10,585 nt of DNA from Herminiimonas sp. (GTDB lineage Bacteria; Pseudomonadota; Gammaproteobacteria; Burkholderiales; Burkholderiaceae). The stretch covers positions 1 to 10,585 of the forward strand of contig JACMQD010000005.1 in NCBI GenBank assembly GCA_014377155.1, given 5' to 3'. The position numbers were made by a program, and so were the translations under genes. This document shows positions 1 to 6,549 of this stretch, piece by piece. Below the pieces are notes generated by a model. That model saw only the letters and a program-made list of their open reading frames with translations. It had not been told where the DNA came from and did no database searches. Within the stretch, counting starts at the first letter, position 1; the number at the start of each line of letters is the position of its first letter.

Positions 1-2021
1 GCTGCCTGCGCGCATTTGCGCTGCAGCGCTGCACGCTCGGCTGTCTGGGCCAAAAGGTGCCTGGTGGCCGTGGACTCCGCATCGCGCGCCAAGCGTAATT
101 CACGCGCGGCTTTTTCTTGCATGCGCATCAATTCTGTGTGCTCGCGGTCGGCGTCTATTTGCGCCTGCGATTGGGCTTGGGCTGCTTGCGTCCACGCCAG
201 TTTTTCGGTGGCGGCCTGCCGTGCGTGGGCGGCGAGTTCCGCTTGCTGACGCTCGGCCTCTAATTGCTGCCGCACTAGCGCCAACGCCTGCTCTTCATCG
301 AGCGCACGCTGACCTTCAAGATTGGCAAGCTCGGCGGCCTCGCGCGCCTTTAAAAGTGCACACTGCGCCACCGAGCTGGCAAGTTGGGCATGGGCGACTG
401 TGCTGGTCAGGGCCAGCCTGACAGCATCGGTTTCGATTTCAGCCGCAAGACGGGCGTCATTTTCACCCTGCGCCTGCAGGAACAACGCCTGGATATGTTC
501 GATATCGGCATCGGTGCGTGCTTCGGCAGCGGCGACGGCGCTTTCATGCGCCGCTGTTTTCAGCTGGGACGCGCGCAGCGCATCTTGTTCAGCCAGTGCA
601 TGTTCCTGCCCGGCATGCGCCATCTTCACTGTCTGGCGGGCACGCTCTGCGGCGATATCGGCGCTTTCACGCTGCGCCGTGGCACTCTGCGCGATGGCGG
701 CAAGTGTTTGCTGTTCGGCGGCGTTGCATGCGGCGGCAGCCTCAAGCGCCGTCACCTCCAGTTCGGCGCGCGCCCTGGCCAGTGCTTCGGCGTGCTGCTC
801 TTCGGCACCACGCGCCAGCGCTGCGCTGGTAGCTTGCTGCTCGGCCTGCAAACGCAGTCCAGCTTGATCTCCCGCCCGGGCCTCGACTGCTATACGCGCC
901 TGTGCCTGGGCATTGGCGAGGTGCTCGGCCTCCACGCGCGCCGTGGCGGCGACTTGCAGCTGGCGTTCGACGGCGATCCGCTCTTGCGTTGCAGAATGGA
1001 TGCGAATTTCAGCGTCGAGACGGGCCTGCGCCTCAACGGCGGCCAGCCCTTCCGCATGTTCGCGACGCAAGGCGAGATCCTGCATATCGAGTTCGGCTTG
1101 CAAGCGCAATTGCAGTGACGCGAGCGCCCGCTCCTCGGATTGGGCGCGTGCCTGAGCCATGGCTTCGTGCTCTTTTTCGAGCGCGCCTCGGGCGCGGGCA
1201 TCTTCGAGCGCGCGCGCTTCGGCAGGCGCCGCCTGAAGTGCCGCCGCTAGGGCCAGGCTATCGACCTGTTCCCGCCGTTCGGCCAGTTCGAGGGTGCGGG
1301 CGCGTGCGTCGACCAGCAGTTCGGCGGTATGACGTGCGGCTTTTTCTTGCAGTTCCTGTTTGCGTGCCAGTTCGGTCATCCGCGATTCGGCCCGTACTCG
1401 CGCTTGCGCTTCATGCTGTGCGGCCTGTGCGGCGGCGATACGCTCGGCAGTATGCCAGCGCGCTTGTTCGACTTCCTTTGCCATCTGTTGCGCGGCGGCG
1501 CCGAGTGTCGATTCGATATCGGCATCGATCTCCGCCTGTTCAACGGCGTAGCGGCGCGCTTCCTGCGCGGCGCTGGAACGCGCGGCGGCGGCGACACTGG
1601 CGGCGTTATCGGCGTCGGTGCGTGCCTGCAAATCCCGGATTTCATGGTTGGCTGCCACTGTCAGGGCTTCACTGGCGATACGCGCATGGCGCTCCGCTTG
1701 CAGGCGGGCGTGGCTTGCGGCAATGGCAAGTTCGGCAGCTTTTGCGCTTTGATGCGCTTCGGCGCTGGCCTCGGCGTCGCTTCTGGCACAATCTTCGGCC
1801 AGGCTGCGTGCACGCGCCTCGGCACGGGCGCGATTTTCGGCGGCGACTGTGGCGCGTGCTTCGGCTTCCACGCGTCCGATAGCGTCGTGAATCGTCTTCA
1901 GGTCGATGCCGCCCGAGGCATCCGACTGTGCGCGGGTTTCAAACGCAGGTGCCCGGACGTCATCTGCCCGATTGTCGATCTGGAGAGGAAGATTTTTGCG
2001 CATTGCCTGATTCGATTCCAT
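1..2021 (-). CDS. Long Ala/Glu/Arg-rich coiled-coil protein (partial, C-terminus beyond left edge)
   Basis: The minus-strand frame starting at ATG 2021 is open for 673 codons to the window edge. I checked it triplet by triplet and found no stop. After a short N-terminal segment (about residues 1-50, beginning MESNQAMRKNLPLQIDNR), the product is almost entirely Ala, Glu, Arg, Gln, Leu and Asp, with heptad-like patterning (AEARA, AEQQA and LQAE-type strings), which predicts a very long helical coiled coil. Asp-rich motifs such as TDADI, TDADN and IDAD recur along it. Cysteines are few. No signal peptide or membrane segment is visible, so the seen part is probably cytoplasmic or cytoskeleton-like. 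A weak GGGG ribosome binding site lies 6 nt upstream. An in-frame stop at 2085-2087 with no other start codon between supports this start, although ATG 2003 is an alternative. I do not recognise a family. Low-complexity similarity to TolA or SMC-type proteins would not prove homology. Function unknown. Confidence 0.8.
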   Translation of the reverse strand, partial: MESNQAMRKNLPLQIDNRADDVRAPAFETRAQSDASGGIDLKTIHDAIGRVEAEARATVAAENRARAEARARSLAEDCARSDAEASAEAHQSAKAAELAIAASHARLQAERHARIASEALTVAANHEIRDLQARTDADNAASVAAAARSSAAQEARRYAVEQAEIDADIESTLGAAAQQMAKEVEQARWHTAERIAAAQAAQHEAQARVRAESRMTELARKQELQEKAARHTAELLVDARARTLELAERREQVDSLALAAALQAAPAEARALEDARARGALEKEHEAMAQARAQSEERALASLQLRLQAELDMQDLALRREHAEGLAAVEAQARLDAEIRIHSATQERIAVERQLQVAATARVEAEHLANAQAQARIAVEARAGDQAGLRLQAEQQATSAALARGAEEQHAEALARARAELEVTALEAAAACNAAEQQTLAAIAQSATAQRESADIAAERARQTVKMAHAGQEHALAEQDALRASQLKTAAHESAVAAAEARTDADIEHIQALFLQAQGENDARLAAEIETDAVRLALTSTVAHAQLASSVAQCALLKAREAAELANLEGQRALDEEQALALVRQQLEAERQQAELAAHARQAATEKLAWTQAAQAQSQAQIDADREHTELMRMQEKAARELRLARDAESTATRHLLAQTAERAALQRKCAQA

Positions 2022-2455
2022 CGTGGACCCCGCTTGATTTACGTACCCGGCAGATTCTTGTAGACGGCAGGAACCGGAATATCCTTAACCTCATTATCAA
2101 GGGCAGCAATGCAATCAAGACATGGATAAGAAGGACGAATCCAAGTCATTTCGTCCCTATGCTGTACATCTCGGCGCGTTTCAACGACGCAATACATTGA
2201 CTAGTCAGCGATTAATTCTGCTGATGACCATCGTAGTTGTAAGCAAACGTAGTGCCGTCGAACGGGTATCGGGTGTTGCGGTCGAATCGAGACTAGTTCA
2301 GTCCACTGATCGAAGTCCGGTTGCCGGGTAAAAGTGCATTTGCATCGGACTACCATGCAAGAAGTCGGCCCGGCAGGACTGCTCTACAATCGAAAAAAAG
2401 TGTCGTTGCCTTCTGTCCGCAATTAGCCCGGACACGTTCAACTACAAGAGGAATT
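2022..2455. other. Intergenic region between divergent coiled-coil and lipoprotein genes
   Basis: These 434 bp separate two divergent genes and should hold both promoters. On the plus side, TACAAT at 2385-2390 and the AGAGGA ribosome binding site at 2447-2452 serve the lipoprotein gene. On the minus side the best -10 candidate is GATAAT (plus 2093-2098, read in reverse), without a well-spaced -35. A perfect 10-bp palindrome, TGACTAGTCA, lies at 2198-2207. A 69-codon open frame at 2122-2331 has a short hydrophobic stretch (LILLMTIVVV) but no ribosome binding site, and I do not call it a gene. No RNA gene, insertion sequence or long repeat is visible. Confidence 0.6.
2385..2390 (+). promoter_or_regulatory. 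Candidate -10 box of the lipoprotein gene
   Basis: TACAAT matches the sigma-70 -10 consensus at five of six bases, in a form common in Betaproteobacteria. The hexamers 16-18 bp upstream do not resemble TTGACA, so the -35 is poor and an activator may be needed. The predicted transcript would carry a leader of about 59 nt before ATG 2456. Confidence 0.4.
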
Positions 2456-3160
2456 ATGAAAAACCCACGCTCTCGGATTAAAAACATTGCGATGTTATTC
2501 ACCAGTGGCGTTCTGCTGTCGGGTTGCGTCGGCTATGGCGTACCCTACAACGATACGGCCGTCTATGGCAGCGCGACGACAGTCTATGGGTCCGGATCAA
2601 TCTATGACGGCCCTGGCTACGGCGGTGTCTACGGCTCGCCAGGCTATGGCGGCGTCACGATTTATGGCAATCCCGGCTATTACGACTATCCCGCATACGG
2701 CCGCCCGGTATATGGCGCGCCGGTGTATCGCGGTGATCCGCGCAATTACCGTCCGAACGGTGATCGCGACCGTGATGGTATTCCGAACCGGTTGGACCGA
2801 GACCGCGATGGCGACGGCATTCCGAATCGGTTCGACCGCCGTCCCGATCGCGTTCCTCGCGATCGCAATGCCAATGGCGTACCCGACCGAGCAGAGCGTG
2901 ATCGTAATGGCAATGGCGTGCCGGACCGAGCCGAGCGCGACCGCAACGGCGATGGCATACCGGATCGCTCGGTTCGTGGCCGTGAAGTCGCGCCGGGCGC
3001 GGTTCCGGGCGCATTGCCCCGAGGCCGCGAAGCCGTTCCGGGCGCCATGCCGCGTGACCGCGACGGCGACGGAGTACGCAACCGGCGCGACCGTGATCGT
3101 GATGGCGATGGCACGCCGAACCGTCAGGACCGCAACCCGAATGATCGCAATCGGCAATAG
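2456..3160 (+). CDS. Predicted outer-membrane lipoprotein with Asp/Arg-rich thrombospondin type 3-like repeats
   Basis: A 234-residue protein. The start at ATG 2456 is fixed by a strong AGAGGA ribosome binding site 3 nt upstream and by the signal peptide that follows: basic n-region (MKNPRSRIKN), hydrophobic core, and lipobox LSGC with the lipidated Cys at residue 24. Residue +2 is Val, not Asp, which by the Lol rule predicts outer-membrane sorting. Residues 25-92 are a Tyr/Gly/Pro-rich tract built on YG units (VYGS, PGYGG, IYGNPGYY). Residues 103-230 are Asp/Arg/Asn-rich and repeat a D-x-D/N-x-D/N-G-x-P-D/N pattern (DRDGDGIPNR, DRNGNGVPDR), like calcium-binding thrombospondin type 3 or dockerin loops. 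Two Pro/Gly-rich segments (REVAPGAVPGALPRG, REAVPGAMPRD) interrupt them. The many Arg residues are unusual for such loops. A monocistronic unit is likely, with its own promoter and terminator. Calcium binding or an envelope structural role is inferred; no enzyme motif is visible. Confidence 0.85.
   Translation: MKNPRSRIKNIAMLFTSGVLLSGCVGYGVPYNDTAVYGSATTVYGSGSIYDGPGYGGVYGSPGYGGVTIYGNPGYYDYPAYGRPVYGAPVYRGDPRNYRPNGDRDRDGIPNRLDRDRDGDGIPNRFDRRPDRVPRDRNANGVPDRAERDRNGNGVPDRAERDRNGDGIPDRSVRGREVAPGAVPGALPRGREAVPGAMPRDRDGDGVRNRRDRDRDGDGTPNRQDRNPNDRNRQ
2858..2974 (+). repeat. Three imperfect 39-bp tandem repeats inside the lipoprotein gene
   Basis: Residues 135-173 fall into three consecutive 13-residue units: RDRNANGVPDRAE, RDRNGNGVPDRAE and RDRNGDGIPDRSV. 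The DNA repeats with a 39-bp period but has diverged at third codon positions. Looser copies of the same motif lie on both sides (residues 103-127 and 201-225). The in-frame period means copy-number changes would keep the reading frame. Confidence 0.8.
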
Positions 3161-3180
3161 CCTGGCGTGCTTAACCATGG

Positions 3181-3214
3181 AGACTGCTTCCAGACGAGGG
3201 CAGCAGTCTTTTTT
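3181..3214 (+). terminator. Intrinsic terminator of the lipoprotein gene
   Basis: AGACTGCT (3181-3188) pairs perfectly with AGCAGTCT (3202-3209) around a 13-nt loop, followed by a run of T to 3214. It begins 20 bp after the lipoprotein stop codon. The T run overlaps the stop codon of the converging reductase gene (3213-3215). The minus strand lacks a T run after the hairpin, so it should work only for plus-strand transcription. Confidence 0.85.
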
Positions 3215-4142
3215 ATTGTCGATTGTCCAGTGAACTGATCGCAACCCGCGCAGCCGCAAGATCCCATGCCGCCTGCCCTACCGTCTTGAACAAAGGAATT
3301 GCGGCGCTATCGTCGTAGCCGCTTGACAGTACCGACGCCAGCGACCGCACCTGGGTCCAGTCGATGTCGGCCTGGATCAAATCACCCGCTTCATGGCGCG
3401 CTCCCGACACATCATCGACCACCACTTGGCGCGCATCGATTAGCCCCGGCGGGATTTCAGCCATGTCAGCCTTGAATGCGCCGACCCCGATGGCAAGCGT
3501 CGACGGCGCAATGTGAACCGGAATGACGGGCGTTCTGGAAGTCGTCAGCGCAATCACCACATCGATTGGCGGCAGGGCTGCCTGCAATGCCGCCAACGCC
3601 ATCGGTACTGCCGCCACGTGACTATGCCGTTTTTGCACGGCGTCGCAAAAGAGTTGCGTGCGCGCCGCGTCTCGACCAACGATCCAGAAGCGCGCGACAC
3701 CGAAGTAGTCAATCAGTGCCTCGATGTGCGCCAGCGCCTGCGTACCGGTACCAATGATGAGTACCGAAGTCGGAATGCGCGGCAGCAGTGTCTGGATCCC
3801 CAGAAGGCTGACTGCTGCAGTACGTCGCGCCGTAACGGTCGGTCCGTCCAGTAATGCGATGCGGCGTCCGGTCGCCGTGTCGAACACGATCACTTCACCT
3901 TGTATCGCCGGCAGACCGTGCTGCCCATTGTTGCCATGAACCGTGATCAGCTTGGTCACGCCGATATCATGCCCAATGGCGGGCATGCTCAGCAAGACAC
4001 TGGCGCTGTCGATCGTCACCACCTGACGCTCCGGGGCCGCGATCTGGCCAGCTGCCAACTCAAGCGCCGCACGCGCCACAGCAGGCACCAGTTCGGCATA
4101 CGGAAGCGCGCAAGCGGTCTGAAGCTTGTCGAGAATTTTCAT
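3213..4142 (-). CDS. Ornithine cyclodeaminase/mu-crystallin family protein, probable delta1-pyrroline-2-carboxylate reductase
   Basis: A 309-residue cytoplasmic NAD(P)H-dependent enzyme of the ornithine cyclodeaminase/mu-crystallin family, close to the usual family length. Visible family features are Lys64 in VTKLITV, the TARRTAA motif with Arg106 and Arg107, the Rossmann loop IGTGTQA (130-136), VGAFKADMAEI (220-230), VDD (242-244) and the C-terminal LFKTVGQAAWD (284-294). The segment around PAIQGEVIVFDTATGRR (78-94) resembles members that reduce delta1-pyrroline-2-carboxylate (and piperideine-2-carboxylate) to L-proline or pipecolate, in hydroxyproline or D-amino acid catabolism. A true cyclodeaminase (ornithine to proline plus ammonia) or an alanine dehydrogenase-type member cannot be excluded. 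No hydroxyproline or lysine catabolic gene lies beside it in this window. No ribosome binding site precedes ATG 4142; a promoter placed for leaderless transcription does. Confidence 0.85.
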   Translation of the reverse strand: MKILDKLQTACALPYAELVPAVARAALELAAGQIAAPERQVVTIDSASVLLSMPAIGHDIGVTKLITVHGNNGQHGLPAIQGEVIVFDTATGRRIALLDGPTVTARRTAAVSLLGIQTLLPRIPTSVLIIGTGTQALAHIEALIDYFGVARFWIVGRDAARTQLFCDAVQKRHSHVAAVPMALAALQAALPPIDVVIALTTSRTPVIPVHIAPSTLAIGVGAFKADMAEIPPGLIDARQVVVDDVSGARHEAGDLIQADIDWTQVRSLASVLSSGYDDSAAIPLFKTVGQAAWDLAAARVAISSLDNRQ

Positions 4143-4148
4143 GTGATG

Positions 4149-4178
4149 ACTATACGCTGCATGTCGGACTGTTGAGAA
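4149..4178 (-). promoter_or_regulatory. Candidate promoter of the reductase gene, positioned for a leaderless mRNA
   Basis: Read on the minus strand, TTCTCA (plus 4173-4178; four of six matches to TTGACA) is followed after 18 bp by TATAGT (plus 4149-4154; five of six). Only 6 nt separate TATAGT from ATG 4142, so the expected start of transcription falls at or next to the A of the start codon. The absence of a Shine-Dalgarno sequence fits this. Prediction from sequence only. Confidence 0.45.
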
Positions 4179-4353
4179 CTGACCAATCCGCGTGACGTCG
4201 AATCAGTTTAGACCTATCGCGGCACCCGGCTGACCGCCGTTCGTGGTAGATTTCGCTTATGATTTTCTCAATATTGTCACGCGGCTGAGTATCTTGTCGC
4301 CAACGCCGGACACCCAATCGGATCGAAAGCCCGAACCATTAACAGGACCCTTC

Positions 4354-5412
4354 ATGAATCATCCGGCATTTCACGCTAAAACCTTTTTGCTGCTGTTGAT
4401 TGCCGTCACCATCGCATTTATCTGGATCCTTCTGCCATTCTACGGTGCCGTTTTCTGGGGAAGCGTGCTAGCAATCCTTTTTGCACCGCTTTACCGACGC
4501 GTGATGAGCCTGACCGGACAACGCCCGACTGTCGCTGCGCTATCAACGCTACTGATTTTTTTAATAGTGGTTTTGCTGCCGTTGACGTTAATTTCCCTTT
4601 CCCTGCTTCAGCAAGGCGCTGGGATTTACGAAAAAATCCGCTCGGGTCAAATTGATTTCGGCGTCTATTTTCAGCAAATTGTCTCGGCACTGCCGACATG
4701 GGTATTGAATTTTATGTCGCGTTTCGGACTCGCCGACTTCGCTTCGCTGAAATCGACCCTATCGACGGCCGCAACCGAAGGCAGTCAGCTCATCGCCACC
4801 AAGGCACTCAACATCGGACAGATCACTGTGGACTTCGTGATCAGTATCGGTCTCATGCTGTATTTGCTGTTTTTTCTTTTACGCGACGGCACCAGTCTGG
4901 CTGCAAAAATCAAGCAGGCCATTCCGCTCAACCGCGACCACAAGCGCGAGCTGTTCGATCGTTTTACCACCGTCATCCGTGCCACGGTCAAAGGCAACAT
5001 TTTCGTGGCCGCCGTGCAAGGCGCACTGGGCGGTCTCATGTTCTGGTTCCTGGGCATCCACGGGGCCTTGCTGTGGGGCGTCCTGATGGCGTTCATGTCG
5101 CTGTTGCCGGCAATCGGTGCCGCTTTGATCTGGGCGCCGGTAGCCATCTATTTCCTGGTCACCGGTGCGATCTGGCAAGGCGTGACGCTAACGCTGTTCG
5201 GCATTCTTGTAATTGGGCTGGTCGACAATGTGCTGCGCCCGATTCTGGTTGGTAAAGACACGCAGATGCCTGACTATGTCGTGCTGCTGTCGACCTTGGG
5301 CGGGATCGCCGTATTCGGGCTCAATGGCTTCGTCATCGGCCCGGTGATCGCGGCGGTCTTCATGGCGTCCTGGGATCTTTTTTCCTCGGACAAGAGCTTA
5401 CCCAAAGAATAG
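4354..5412 (+). CDS. AI-2E family transporter (PF01594-type membrane protein)
   Basis: A 352-residue inner-membrane protein of the AI-2 exporter superfamily (YdiK, PerM and TqsA relatives). Hydrophobic segments lie at about 11-46 (two helices), 59-86, 156-176, 214-236, 237-270 and 272-290, with a final pair at 307-340. A soluble stretch at about 87-155 precedes the fourth helix, as is typical of the family. Family-like motifs are LRDGTSL (176-182), SLLPAIGAALIWAP (249-262) and DNVLRPILVGK (291-301). I chose ATG 4354 because AGGA lies 6 nt upstream and the protein then starts directly before the first helix. The frame stays open upstream to 4243, but that stretch is not family-like. Members export diverse small molecules or ions (autoinducer-2, or Na+/H+ exchange in some), so the substrate here is unknown and the family name should not be read as function. 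It is divergent from the reductase and its stop is 3 bp from that of the converging monooxygenase. Confidence 0.9.
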   Translation: MNHPAFHAKTFLLLLIAVTIAFIWILLPFYGAVFWGSVLAILFAPLYRRVMSLTGQRPTVAALSTLLIFLIVVLLPLTLISLSLLQQGAGIYEKIRSGQIDFGVYFQQIVSALPTWVLNFMSRFGLADFASLKSTLSTAATEGSQLIATKALNIGQITVDFVISIGLMLYLLFFLLRDGTSLAAKIKQAIPLNRDHKRELFDRFTTVIRATVKGNIFVAAVQGALGGLMFWFLGIHGALLWGVLMAFMSLLPAIGAALIWAPVAIYFLVTGAIWQGVTLTLFGILVIGLVDNVLRPILVGKDTQMPDYVVLLSTLGGIAVFGLNGFVIGPVIAAVFMASWDLFSSDKSLPKE

Positions 5413-5415
5413 TCT

Positions 5416-6465
5416 TTAAACGCCCGCTGAAAATCCTGCAGCCAGCTCCCGGGTGAGTTCCGCAGCCGGGATTTCCTTGCAGCCACTAGCATTCTGGCCC
5501 GACCAGAGCGGTGAAAAATCGCCACTTCCCAGACGCTCGGCATGGGCGCGTAATGGCGCAACACGCGTTGTCGCCAACGGAAATTCGGGTGCGGCAGCAC
5601 CCATCGGACCCAGTTCGCGCATAAGGCGGTTCATGATCCCCCGCGCCGGGCGGCCGCTGAACAAATTGGTCAGCGCCGTGTGCTGCGCCGCCTCGCTTTT
5701 TAGTACTGCGCGATGCGGCGCCGAAGTACTGGCCTCGGGACACAGCATGTAGGCGGTGCCGACCTGGACCCCGGCGGCCCCAAGTACCATCGCGGAGCGG
5801 ACCCCTGCGGCGTCGACAATACCGCCAGCGGCAATGACCGGTACCGTTACCGCGTGCACTATCTGGGGTAGCAAGGCAAAGGTGCCGAGCTGCGTCGTCA
5901 GGTCATCTGACATAAACATGCCGCGATGACCGCCTGCTTCGAGTCCCTGGGCGATGATGGCATCGGCCCCGTGCGATTGCAGCCAGCGCGCTTCCTCGAC
6001 CGTGGTCGCCGATGACACGATGCGCGCCCCCCACGCCCTAACCCGTGCCATCAGTTCCGGCGATGGCAACCCGAAATGGAAGCTCACTACGCGCGGTTTG
6101 AATTCAGCCACGATATCGGCCACTTCCATCGAAAATGGCGACCGTCCTGGCCCATTCGGCACGGCCTCGGCATCGATGCCGAACTCACGATAATACGGGT
6201 CGAGTGCCGCGCGCCAAACCGCATCGCGGGCGGCGTTCGGCGCGGGCGGCACATGGCAAAAAAAATTGACATTGAACGGCTGGTCGGTGCCATCGGCAAT
6301 CGCCGCAAGCTCGCGGTGCAGCGTTTGTGCATCGAGCATCGCGCACGGCAGCGAACCGAGTCCCCCTGCTCGAGATACCGCAATCGCCAGTGCACTGCCC
6401 TGCACGCCGGCCATCGGTGCCTGGATAATAGGCAACTCGATGCCGAATAAAGACTGAAGATTCAT
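5416..6465 (-). CDS. Class I nitronate monooxygenase (2-nitropropane dioxygenase family)
   Basis: A 349-residue FMN-dependent TIM-barrel enzyme that oxidises alkyl nitronates such as propionate 3-nitronate to carbonyl products and nitrite, a detoxification role. Class I signatures are visible in order: APMAGVQGS (16-24), the NVNFFCH segment (65-71), VVSFHFGLP (126-134) and QGLEAGGHRG (173-182), whose His180 is the expected catalytic base. The phosphate-binding part of the barrel is seen as AAGGI (212-216) and LGAAGVQVGTAYM (228-240). The length is normal for the family. A weak GAGA-type ribosome binding site lies 5 nt upstream of ATG 6465. The gene lies 84 bp downstream of the kinase on the same strand with no terminator between, so read-through is plausible. 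Its 3' end almost touches that of the AI-2E family gene. Confidence 0.92.
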   Translation of the reverse strand: MNLQSLFGIELPIIQAPMAGVQGSALAIAVSRAGGLGSLPCAMLDAQTLHRELAAIADGTDQPFNVNFFCHVPPAPNAARDAVWRAALDPYYREFGIDAEAVPNGPGRSPFSMEVADIVAEFKPRVVSFHFGLPSPELMARVRAWGARIVSSATTVEEARWLQSHGADAIIAQGLEAGGHRGMFMSDDLTTQLGTFALLPQIVHAVTVPVIAAGGIVDAAGVRSAMVLGAAGVQVGTAYMLCPEASTSAPHRAVLKSEAAQHTALTNLFSGRPARGIMNRLMRELGPMGAAAPEFPLATTRVAPLRAHAERLGSGDFSPLWSGQNASGCKEIPAAELTRELAAGFSAGV

Positions 6466-6549
6466 GGTTATCTCTTTGAGGGGAATCGGAGGGTGTCGGC
6501 AACCGCAGGTTCAATGCGGGTCGTGCGGACAGATCACGTCAGCTTTGGA

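Noticed and set aside
384..2063. Plus-strand frames of 244 codons each (384-1118 and 1329-2063) with high G/C at third positions, and a 326-codon frame at 902-1882
   Set aside because: The two 244-codon frames are in exact antisense register with the 673-codon minus-strand frame. Their high third-position G/C follows from the minus-strand Ala, Glu, Arg and Gln codons beginning with G or C. They are broken by stops, have odd Gly/Phe/Cys-rich composition and lack ribosome binding sites; the 902-1882 frame is Arg/Pro-rich and equally implausible.
2597..3259. Minus-strand frames antisense to the lipoprotein gene (220, 119 and 122 codons)
   Set aside because: They are low-complexity mirror images of the Asp/Arg repeats with no start signals, while the plus-strand frame has a ribosome binding site, signal peptide, lipobox and terminator.
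4243..4353. N-terminal extension of the AI-2E family protein from the upstream start
   Set aside because: The 37 extra residues are not family-like and no ribosome binding site precedes them; ATG 4354 has AGGA at suitable spacing directly before the first membrane helix.
6466..6549. Weak hairpin (CCGCA/TGCGG) between the kinase and the monooxygenase genes
   Set aside because: The stem is only 5 bp and no T run follows, so I do not call it a terminator.
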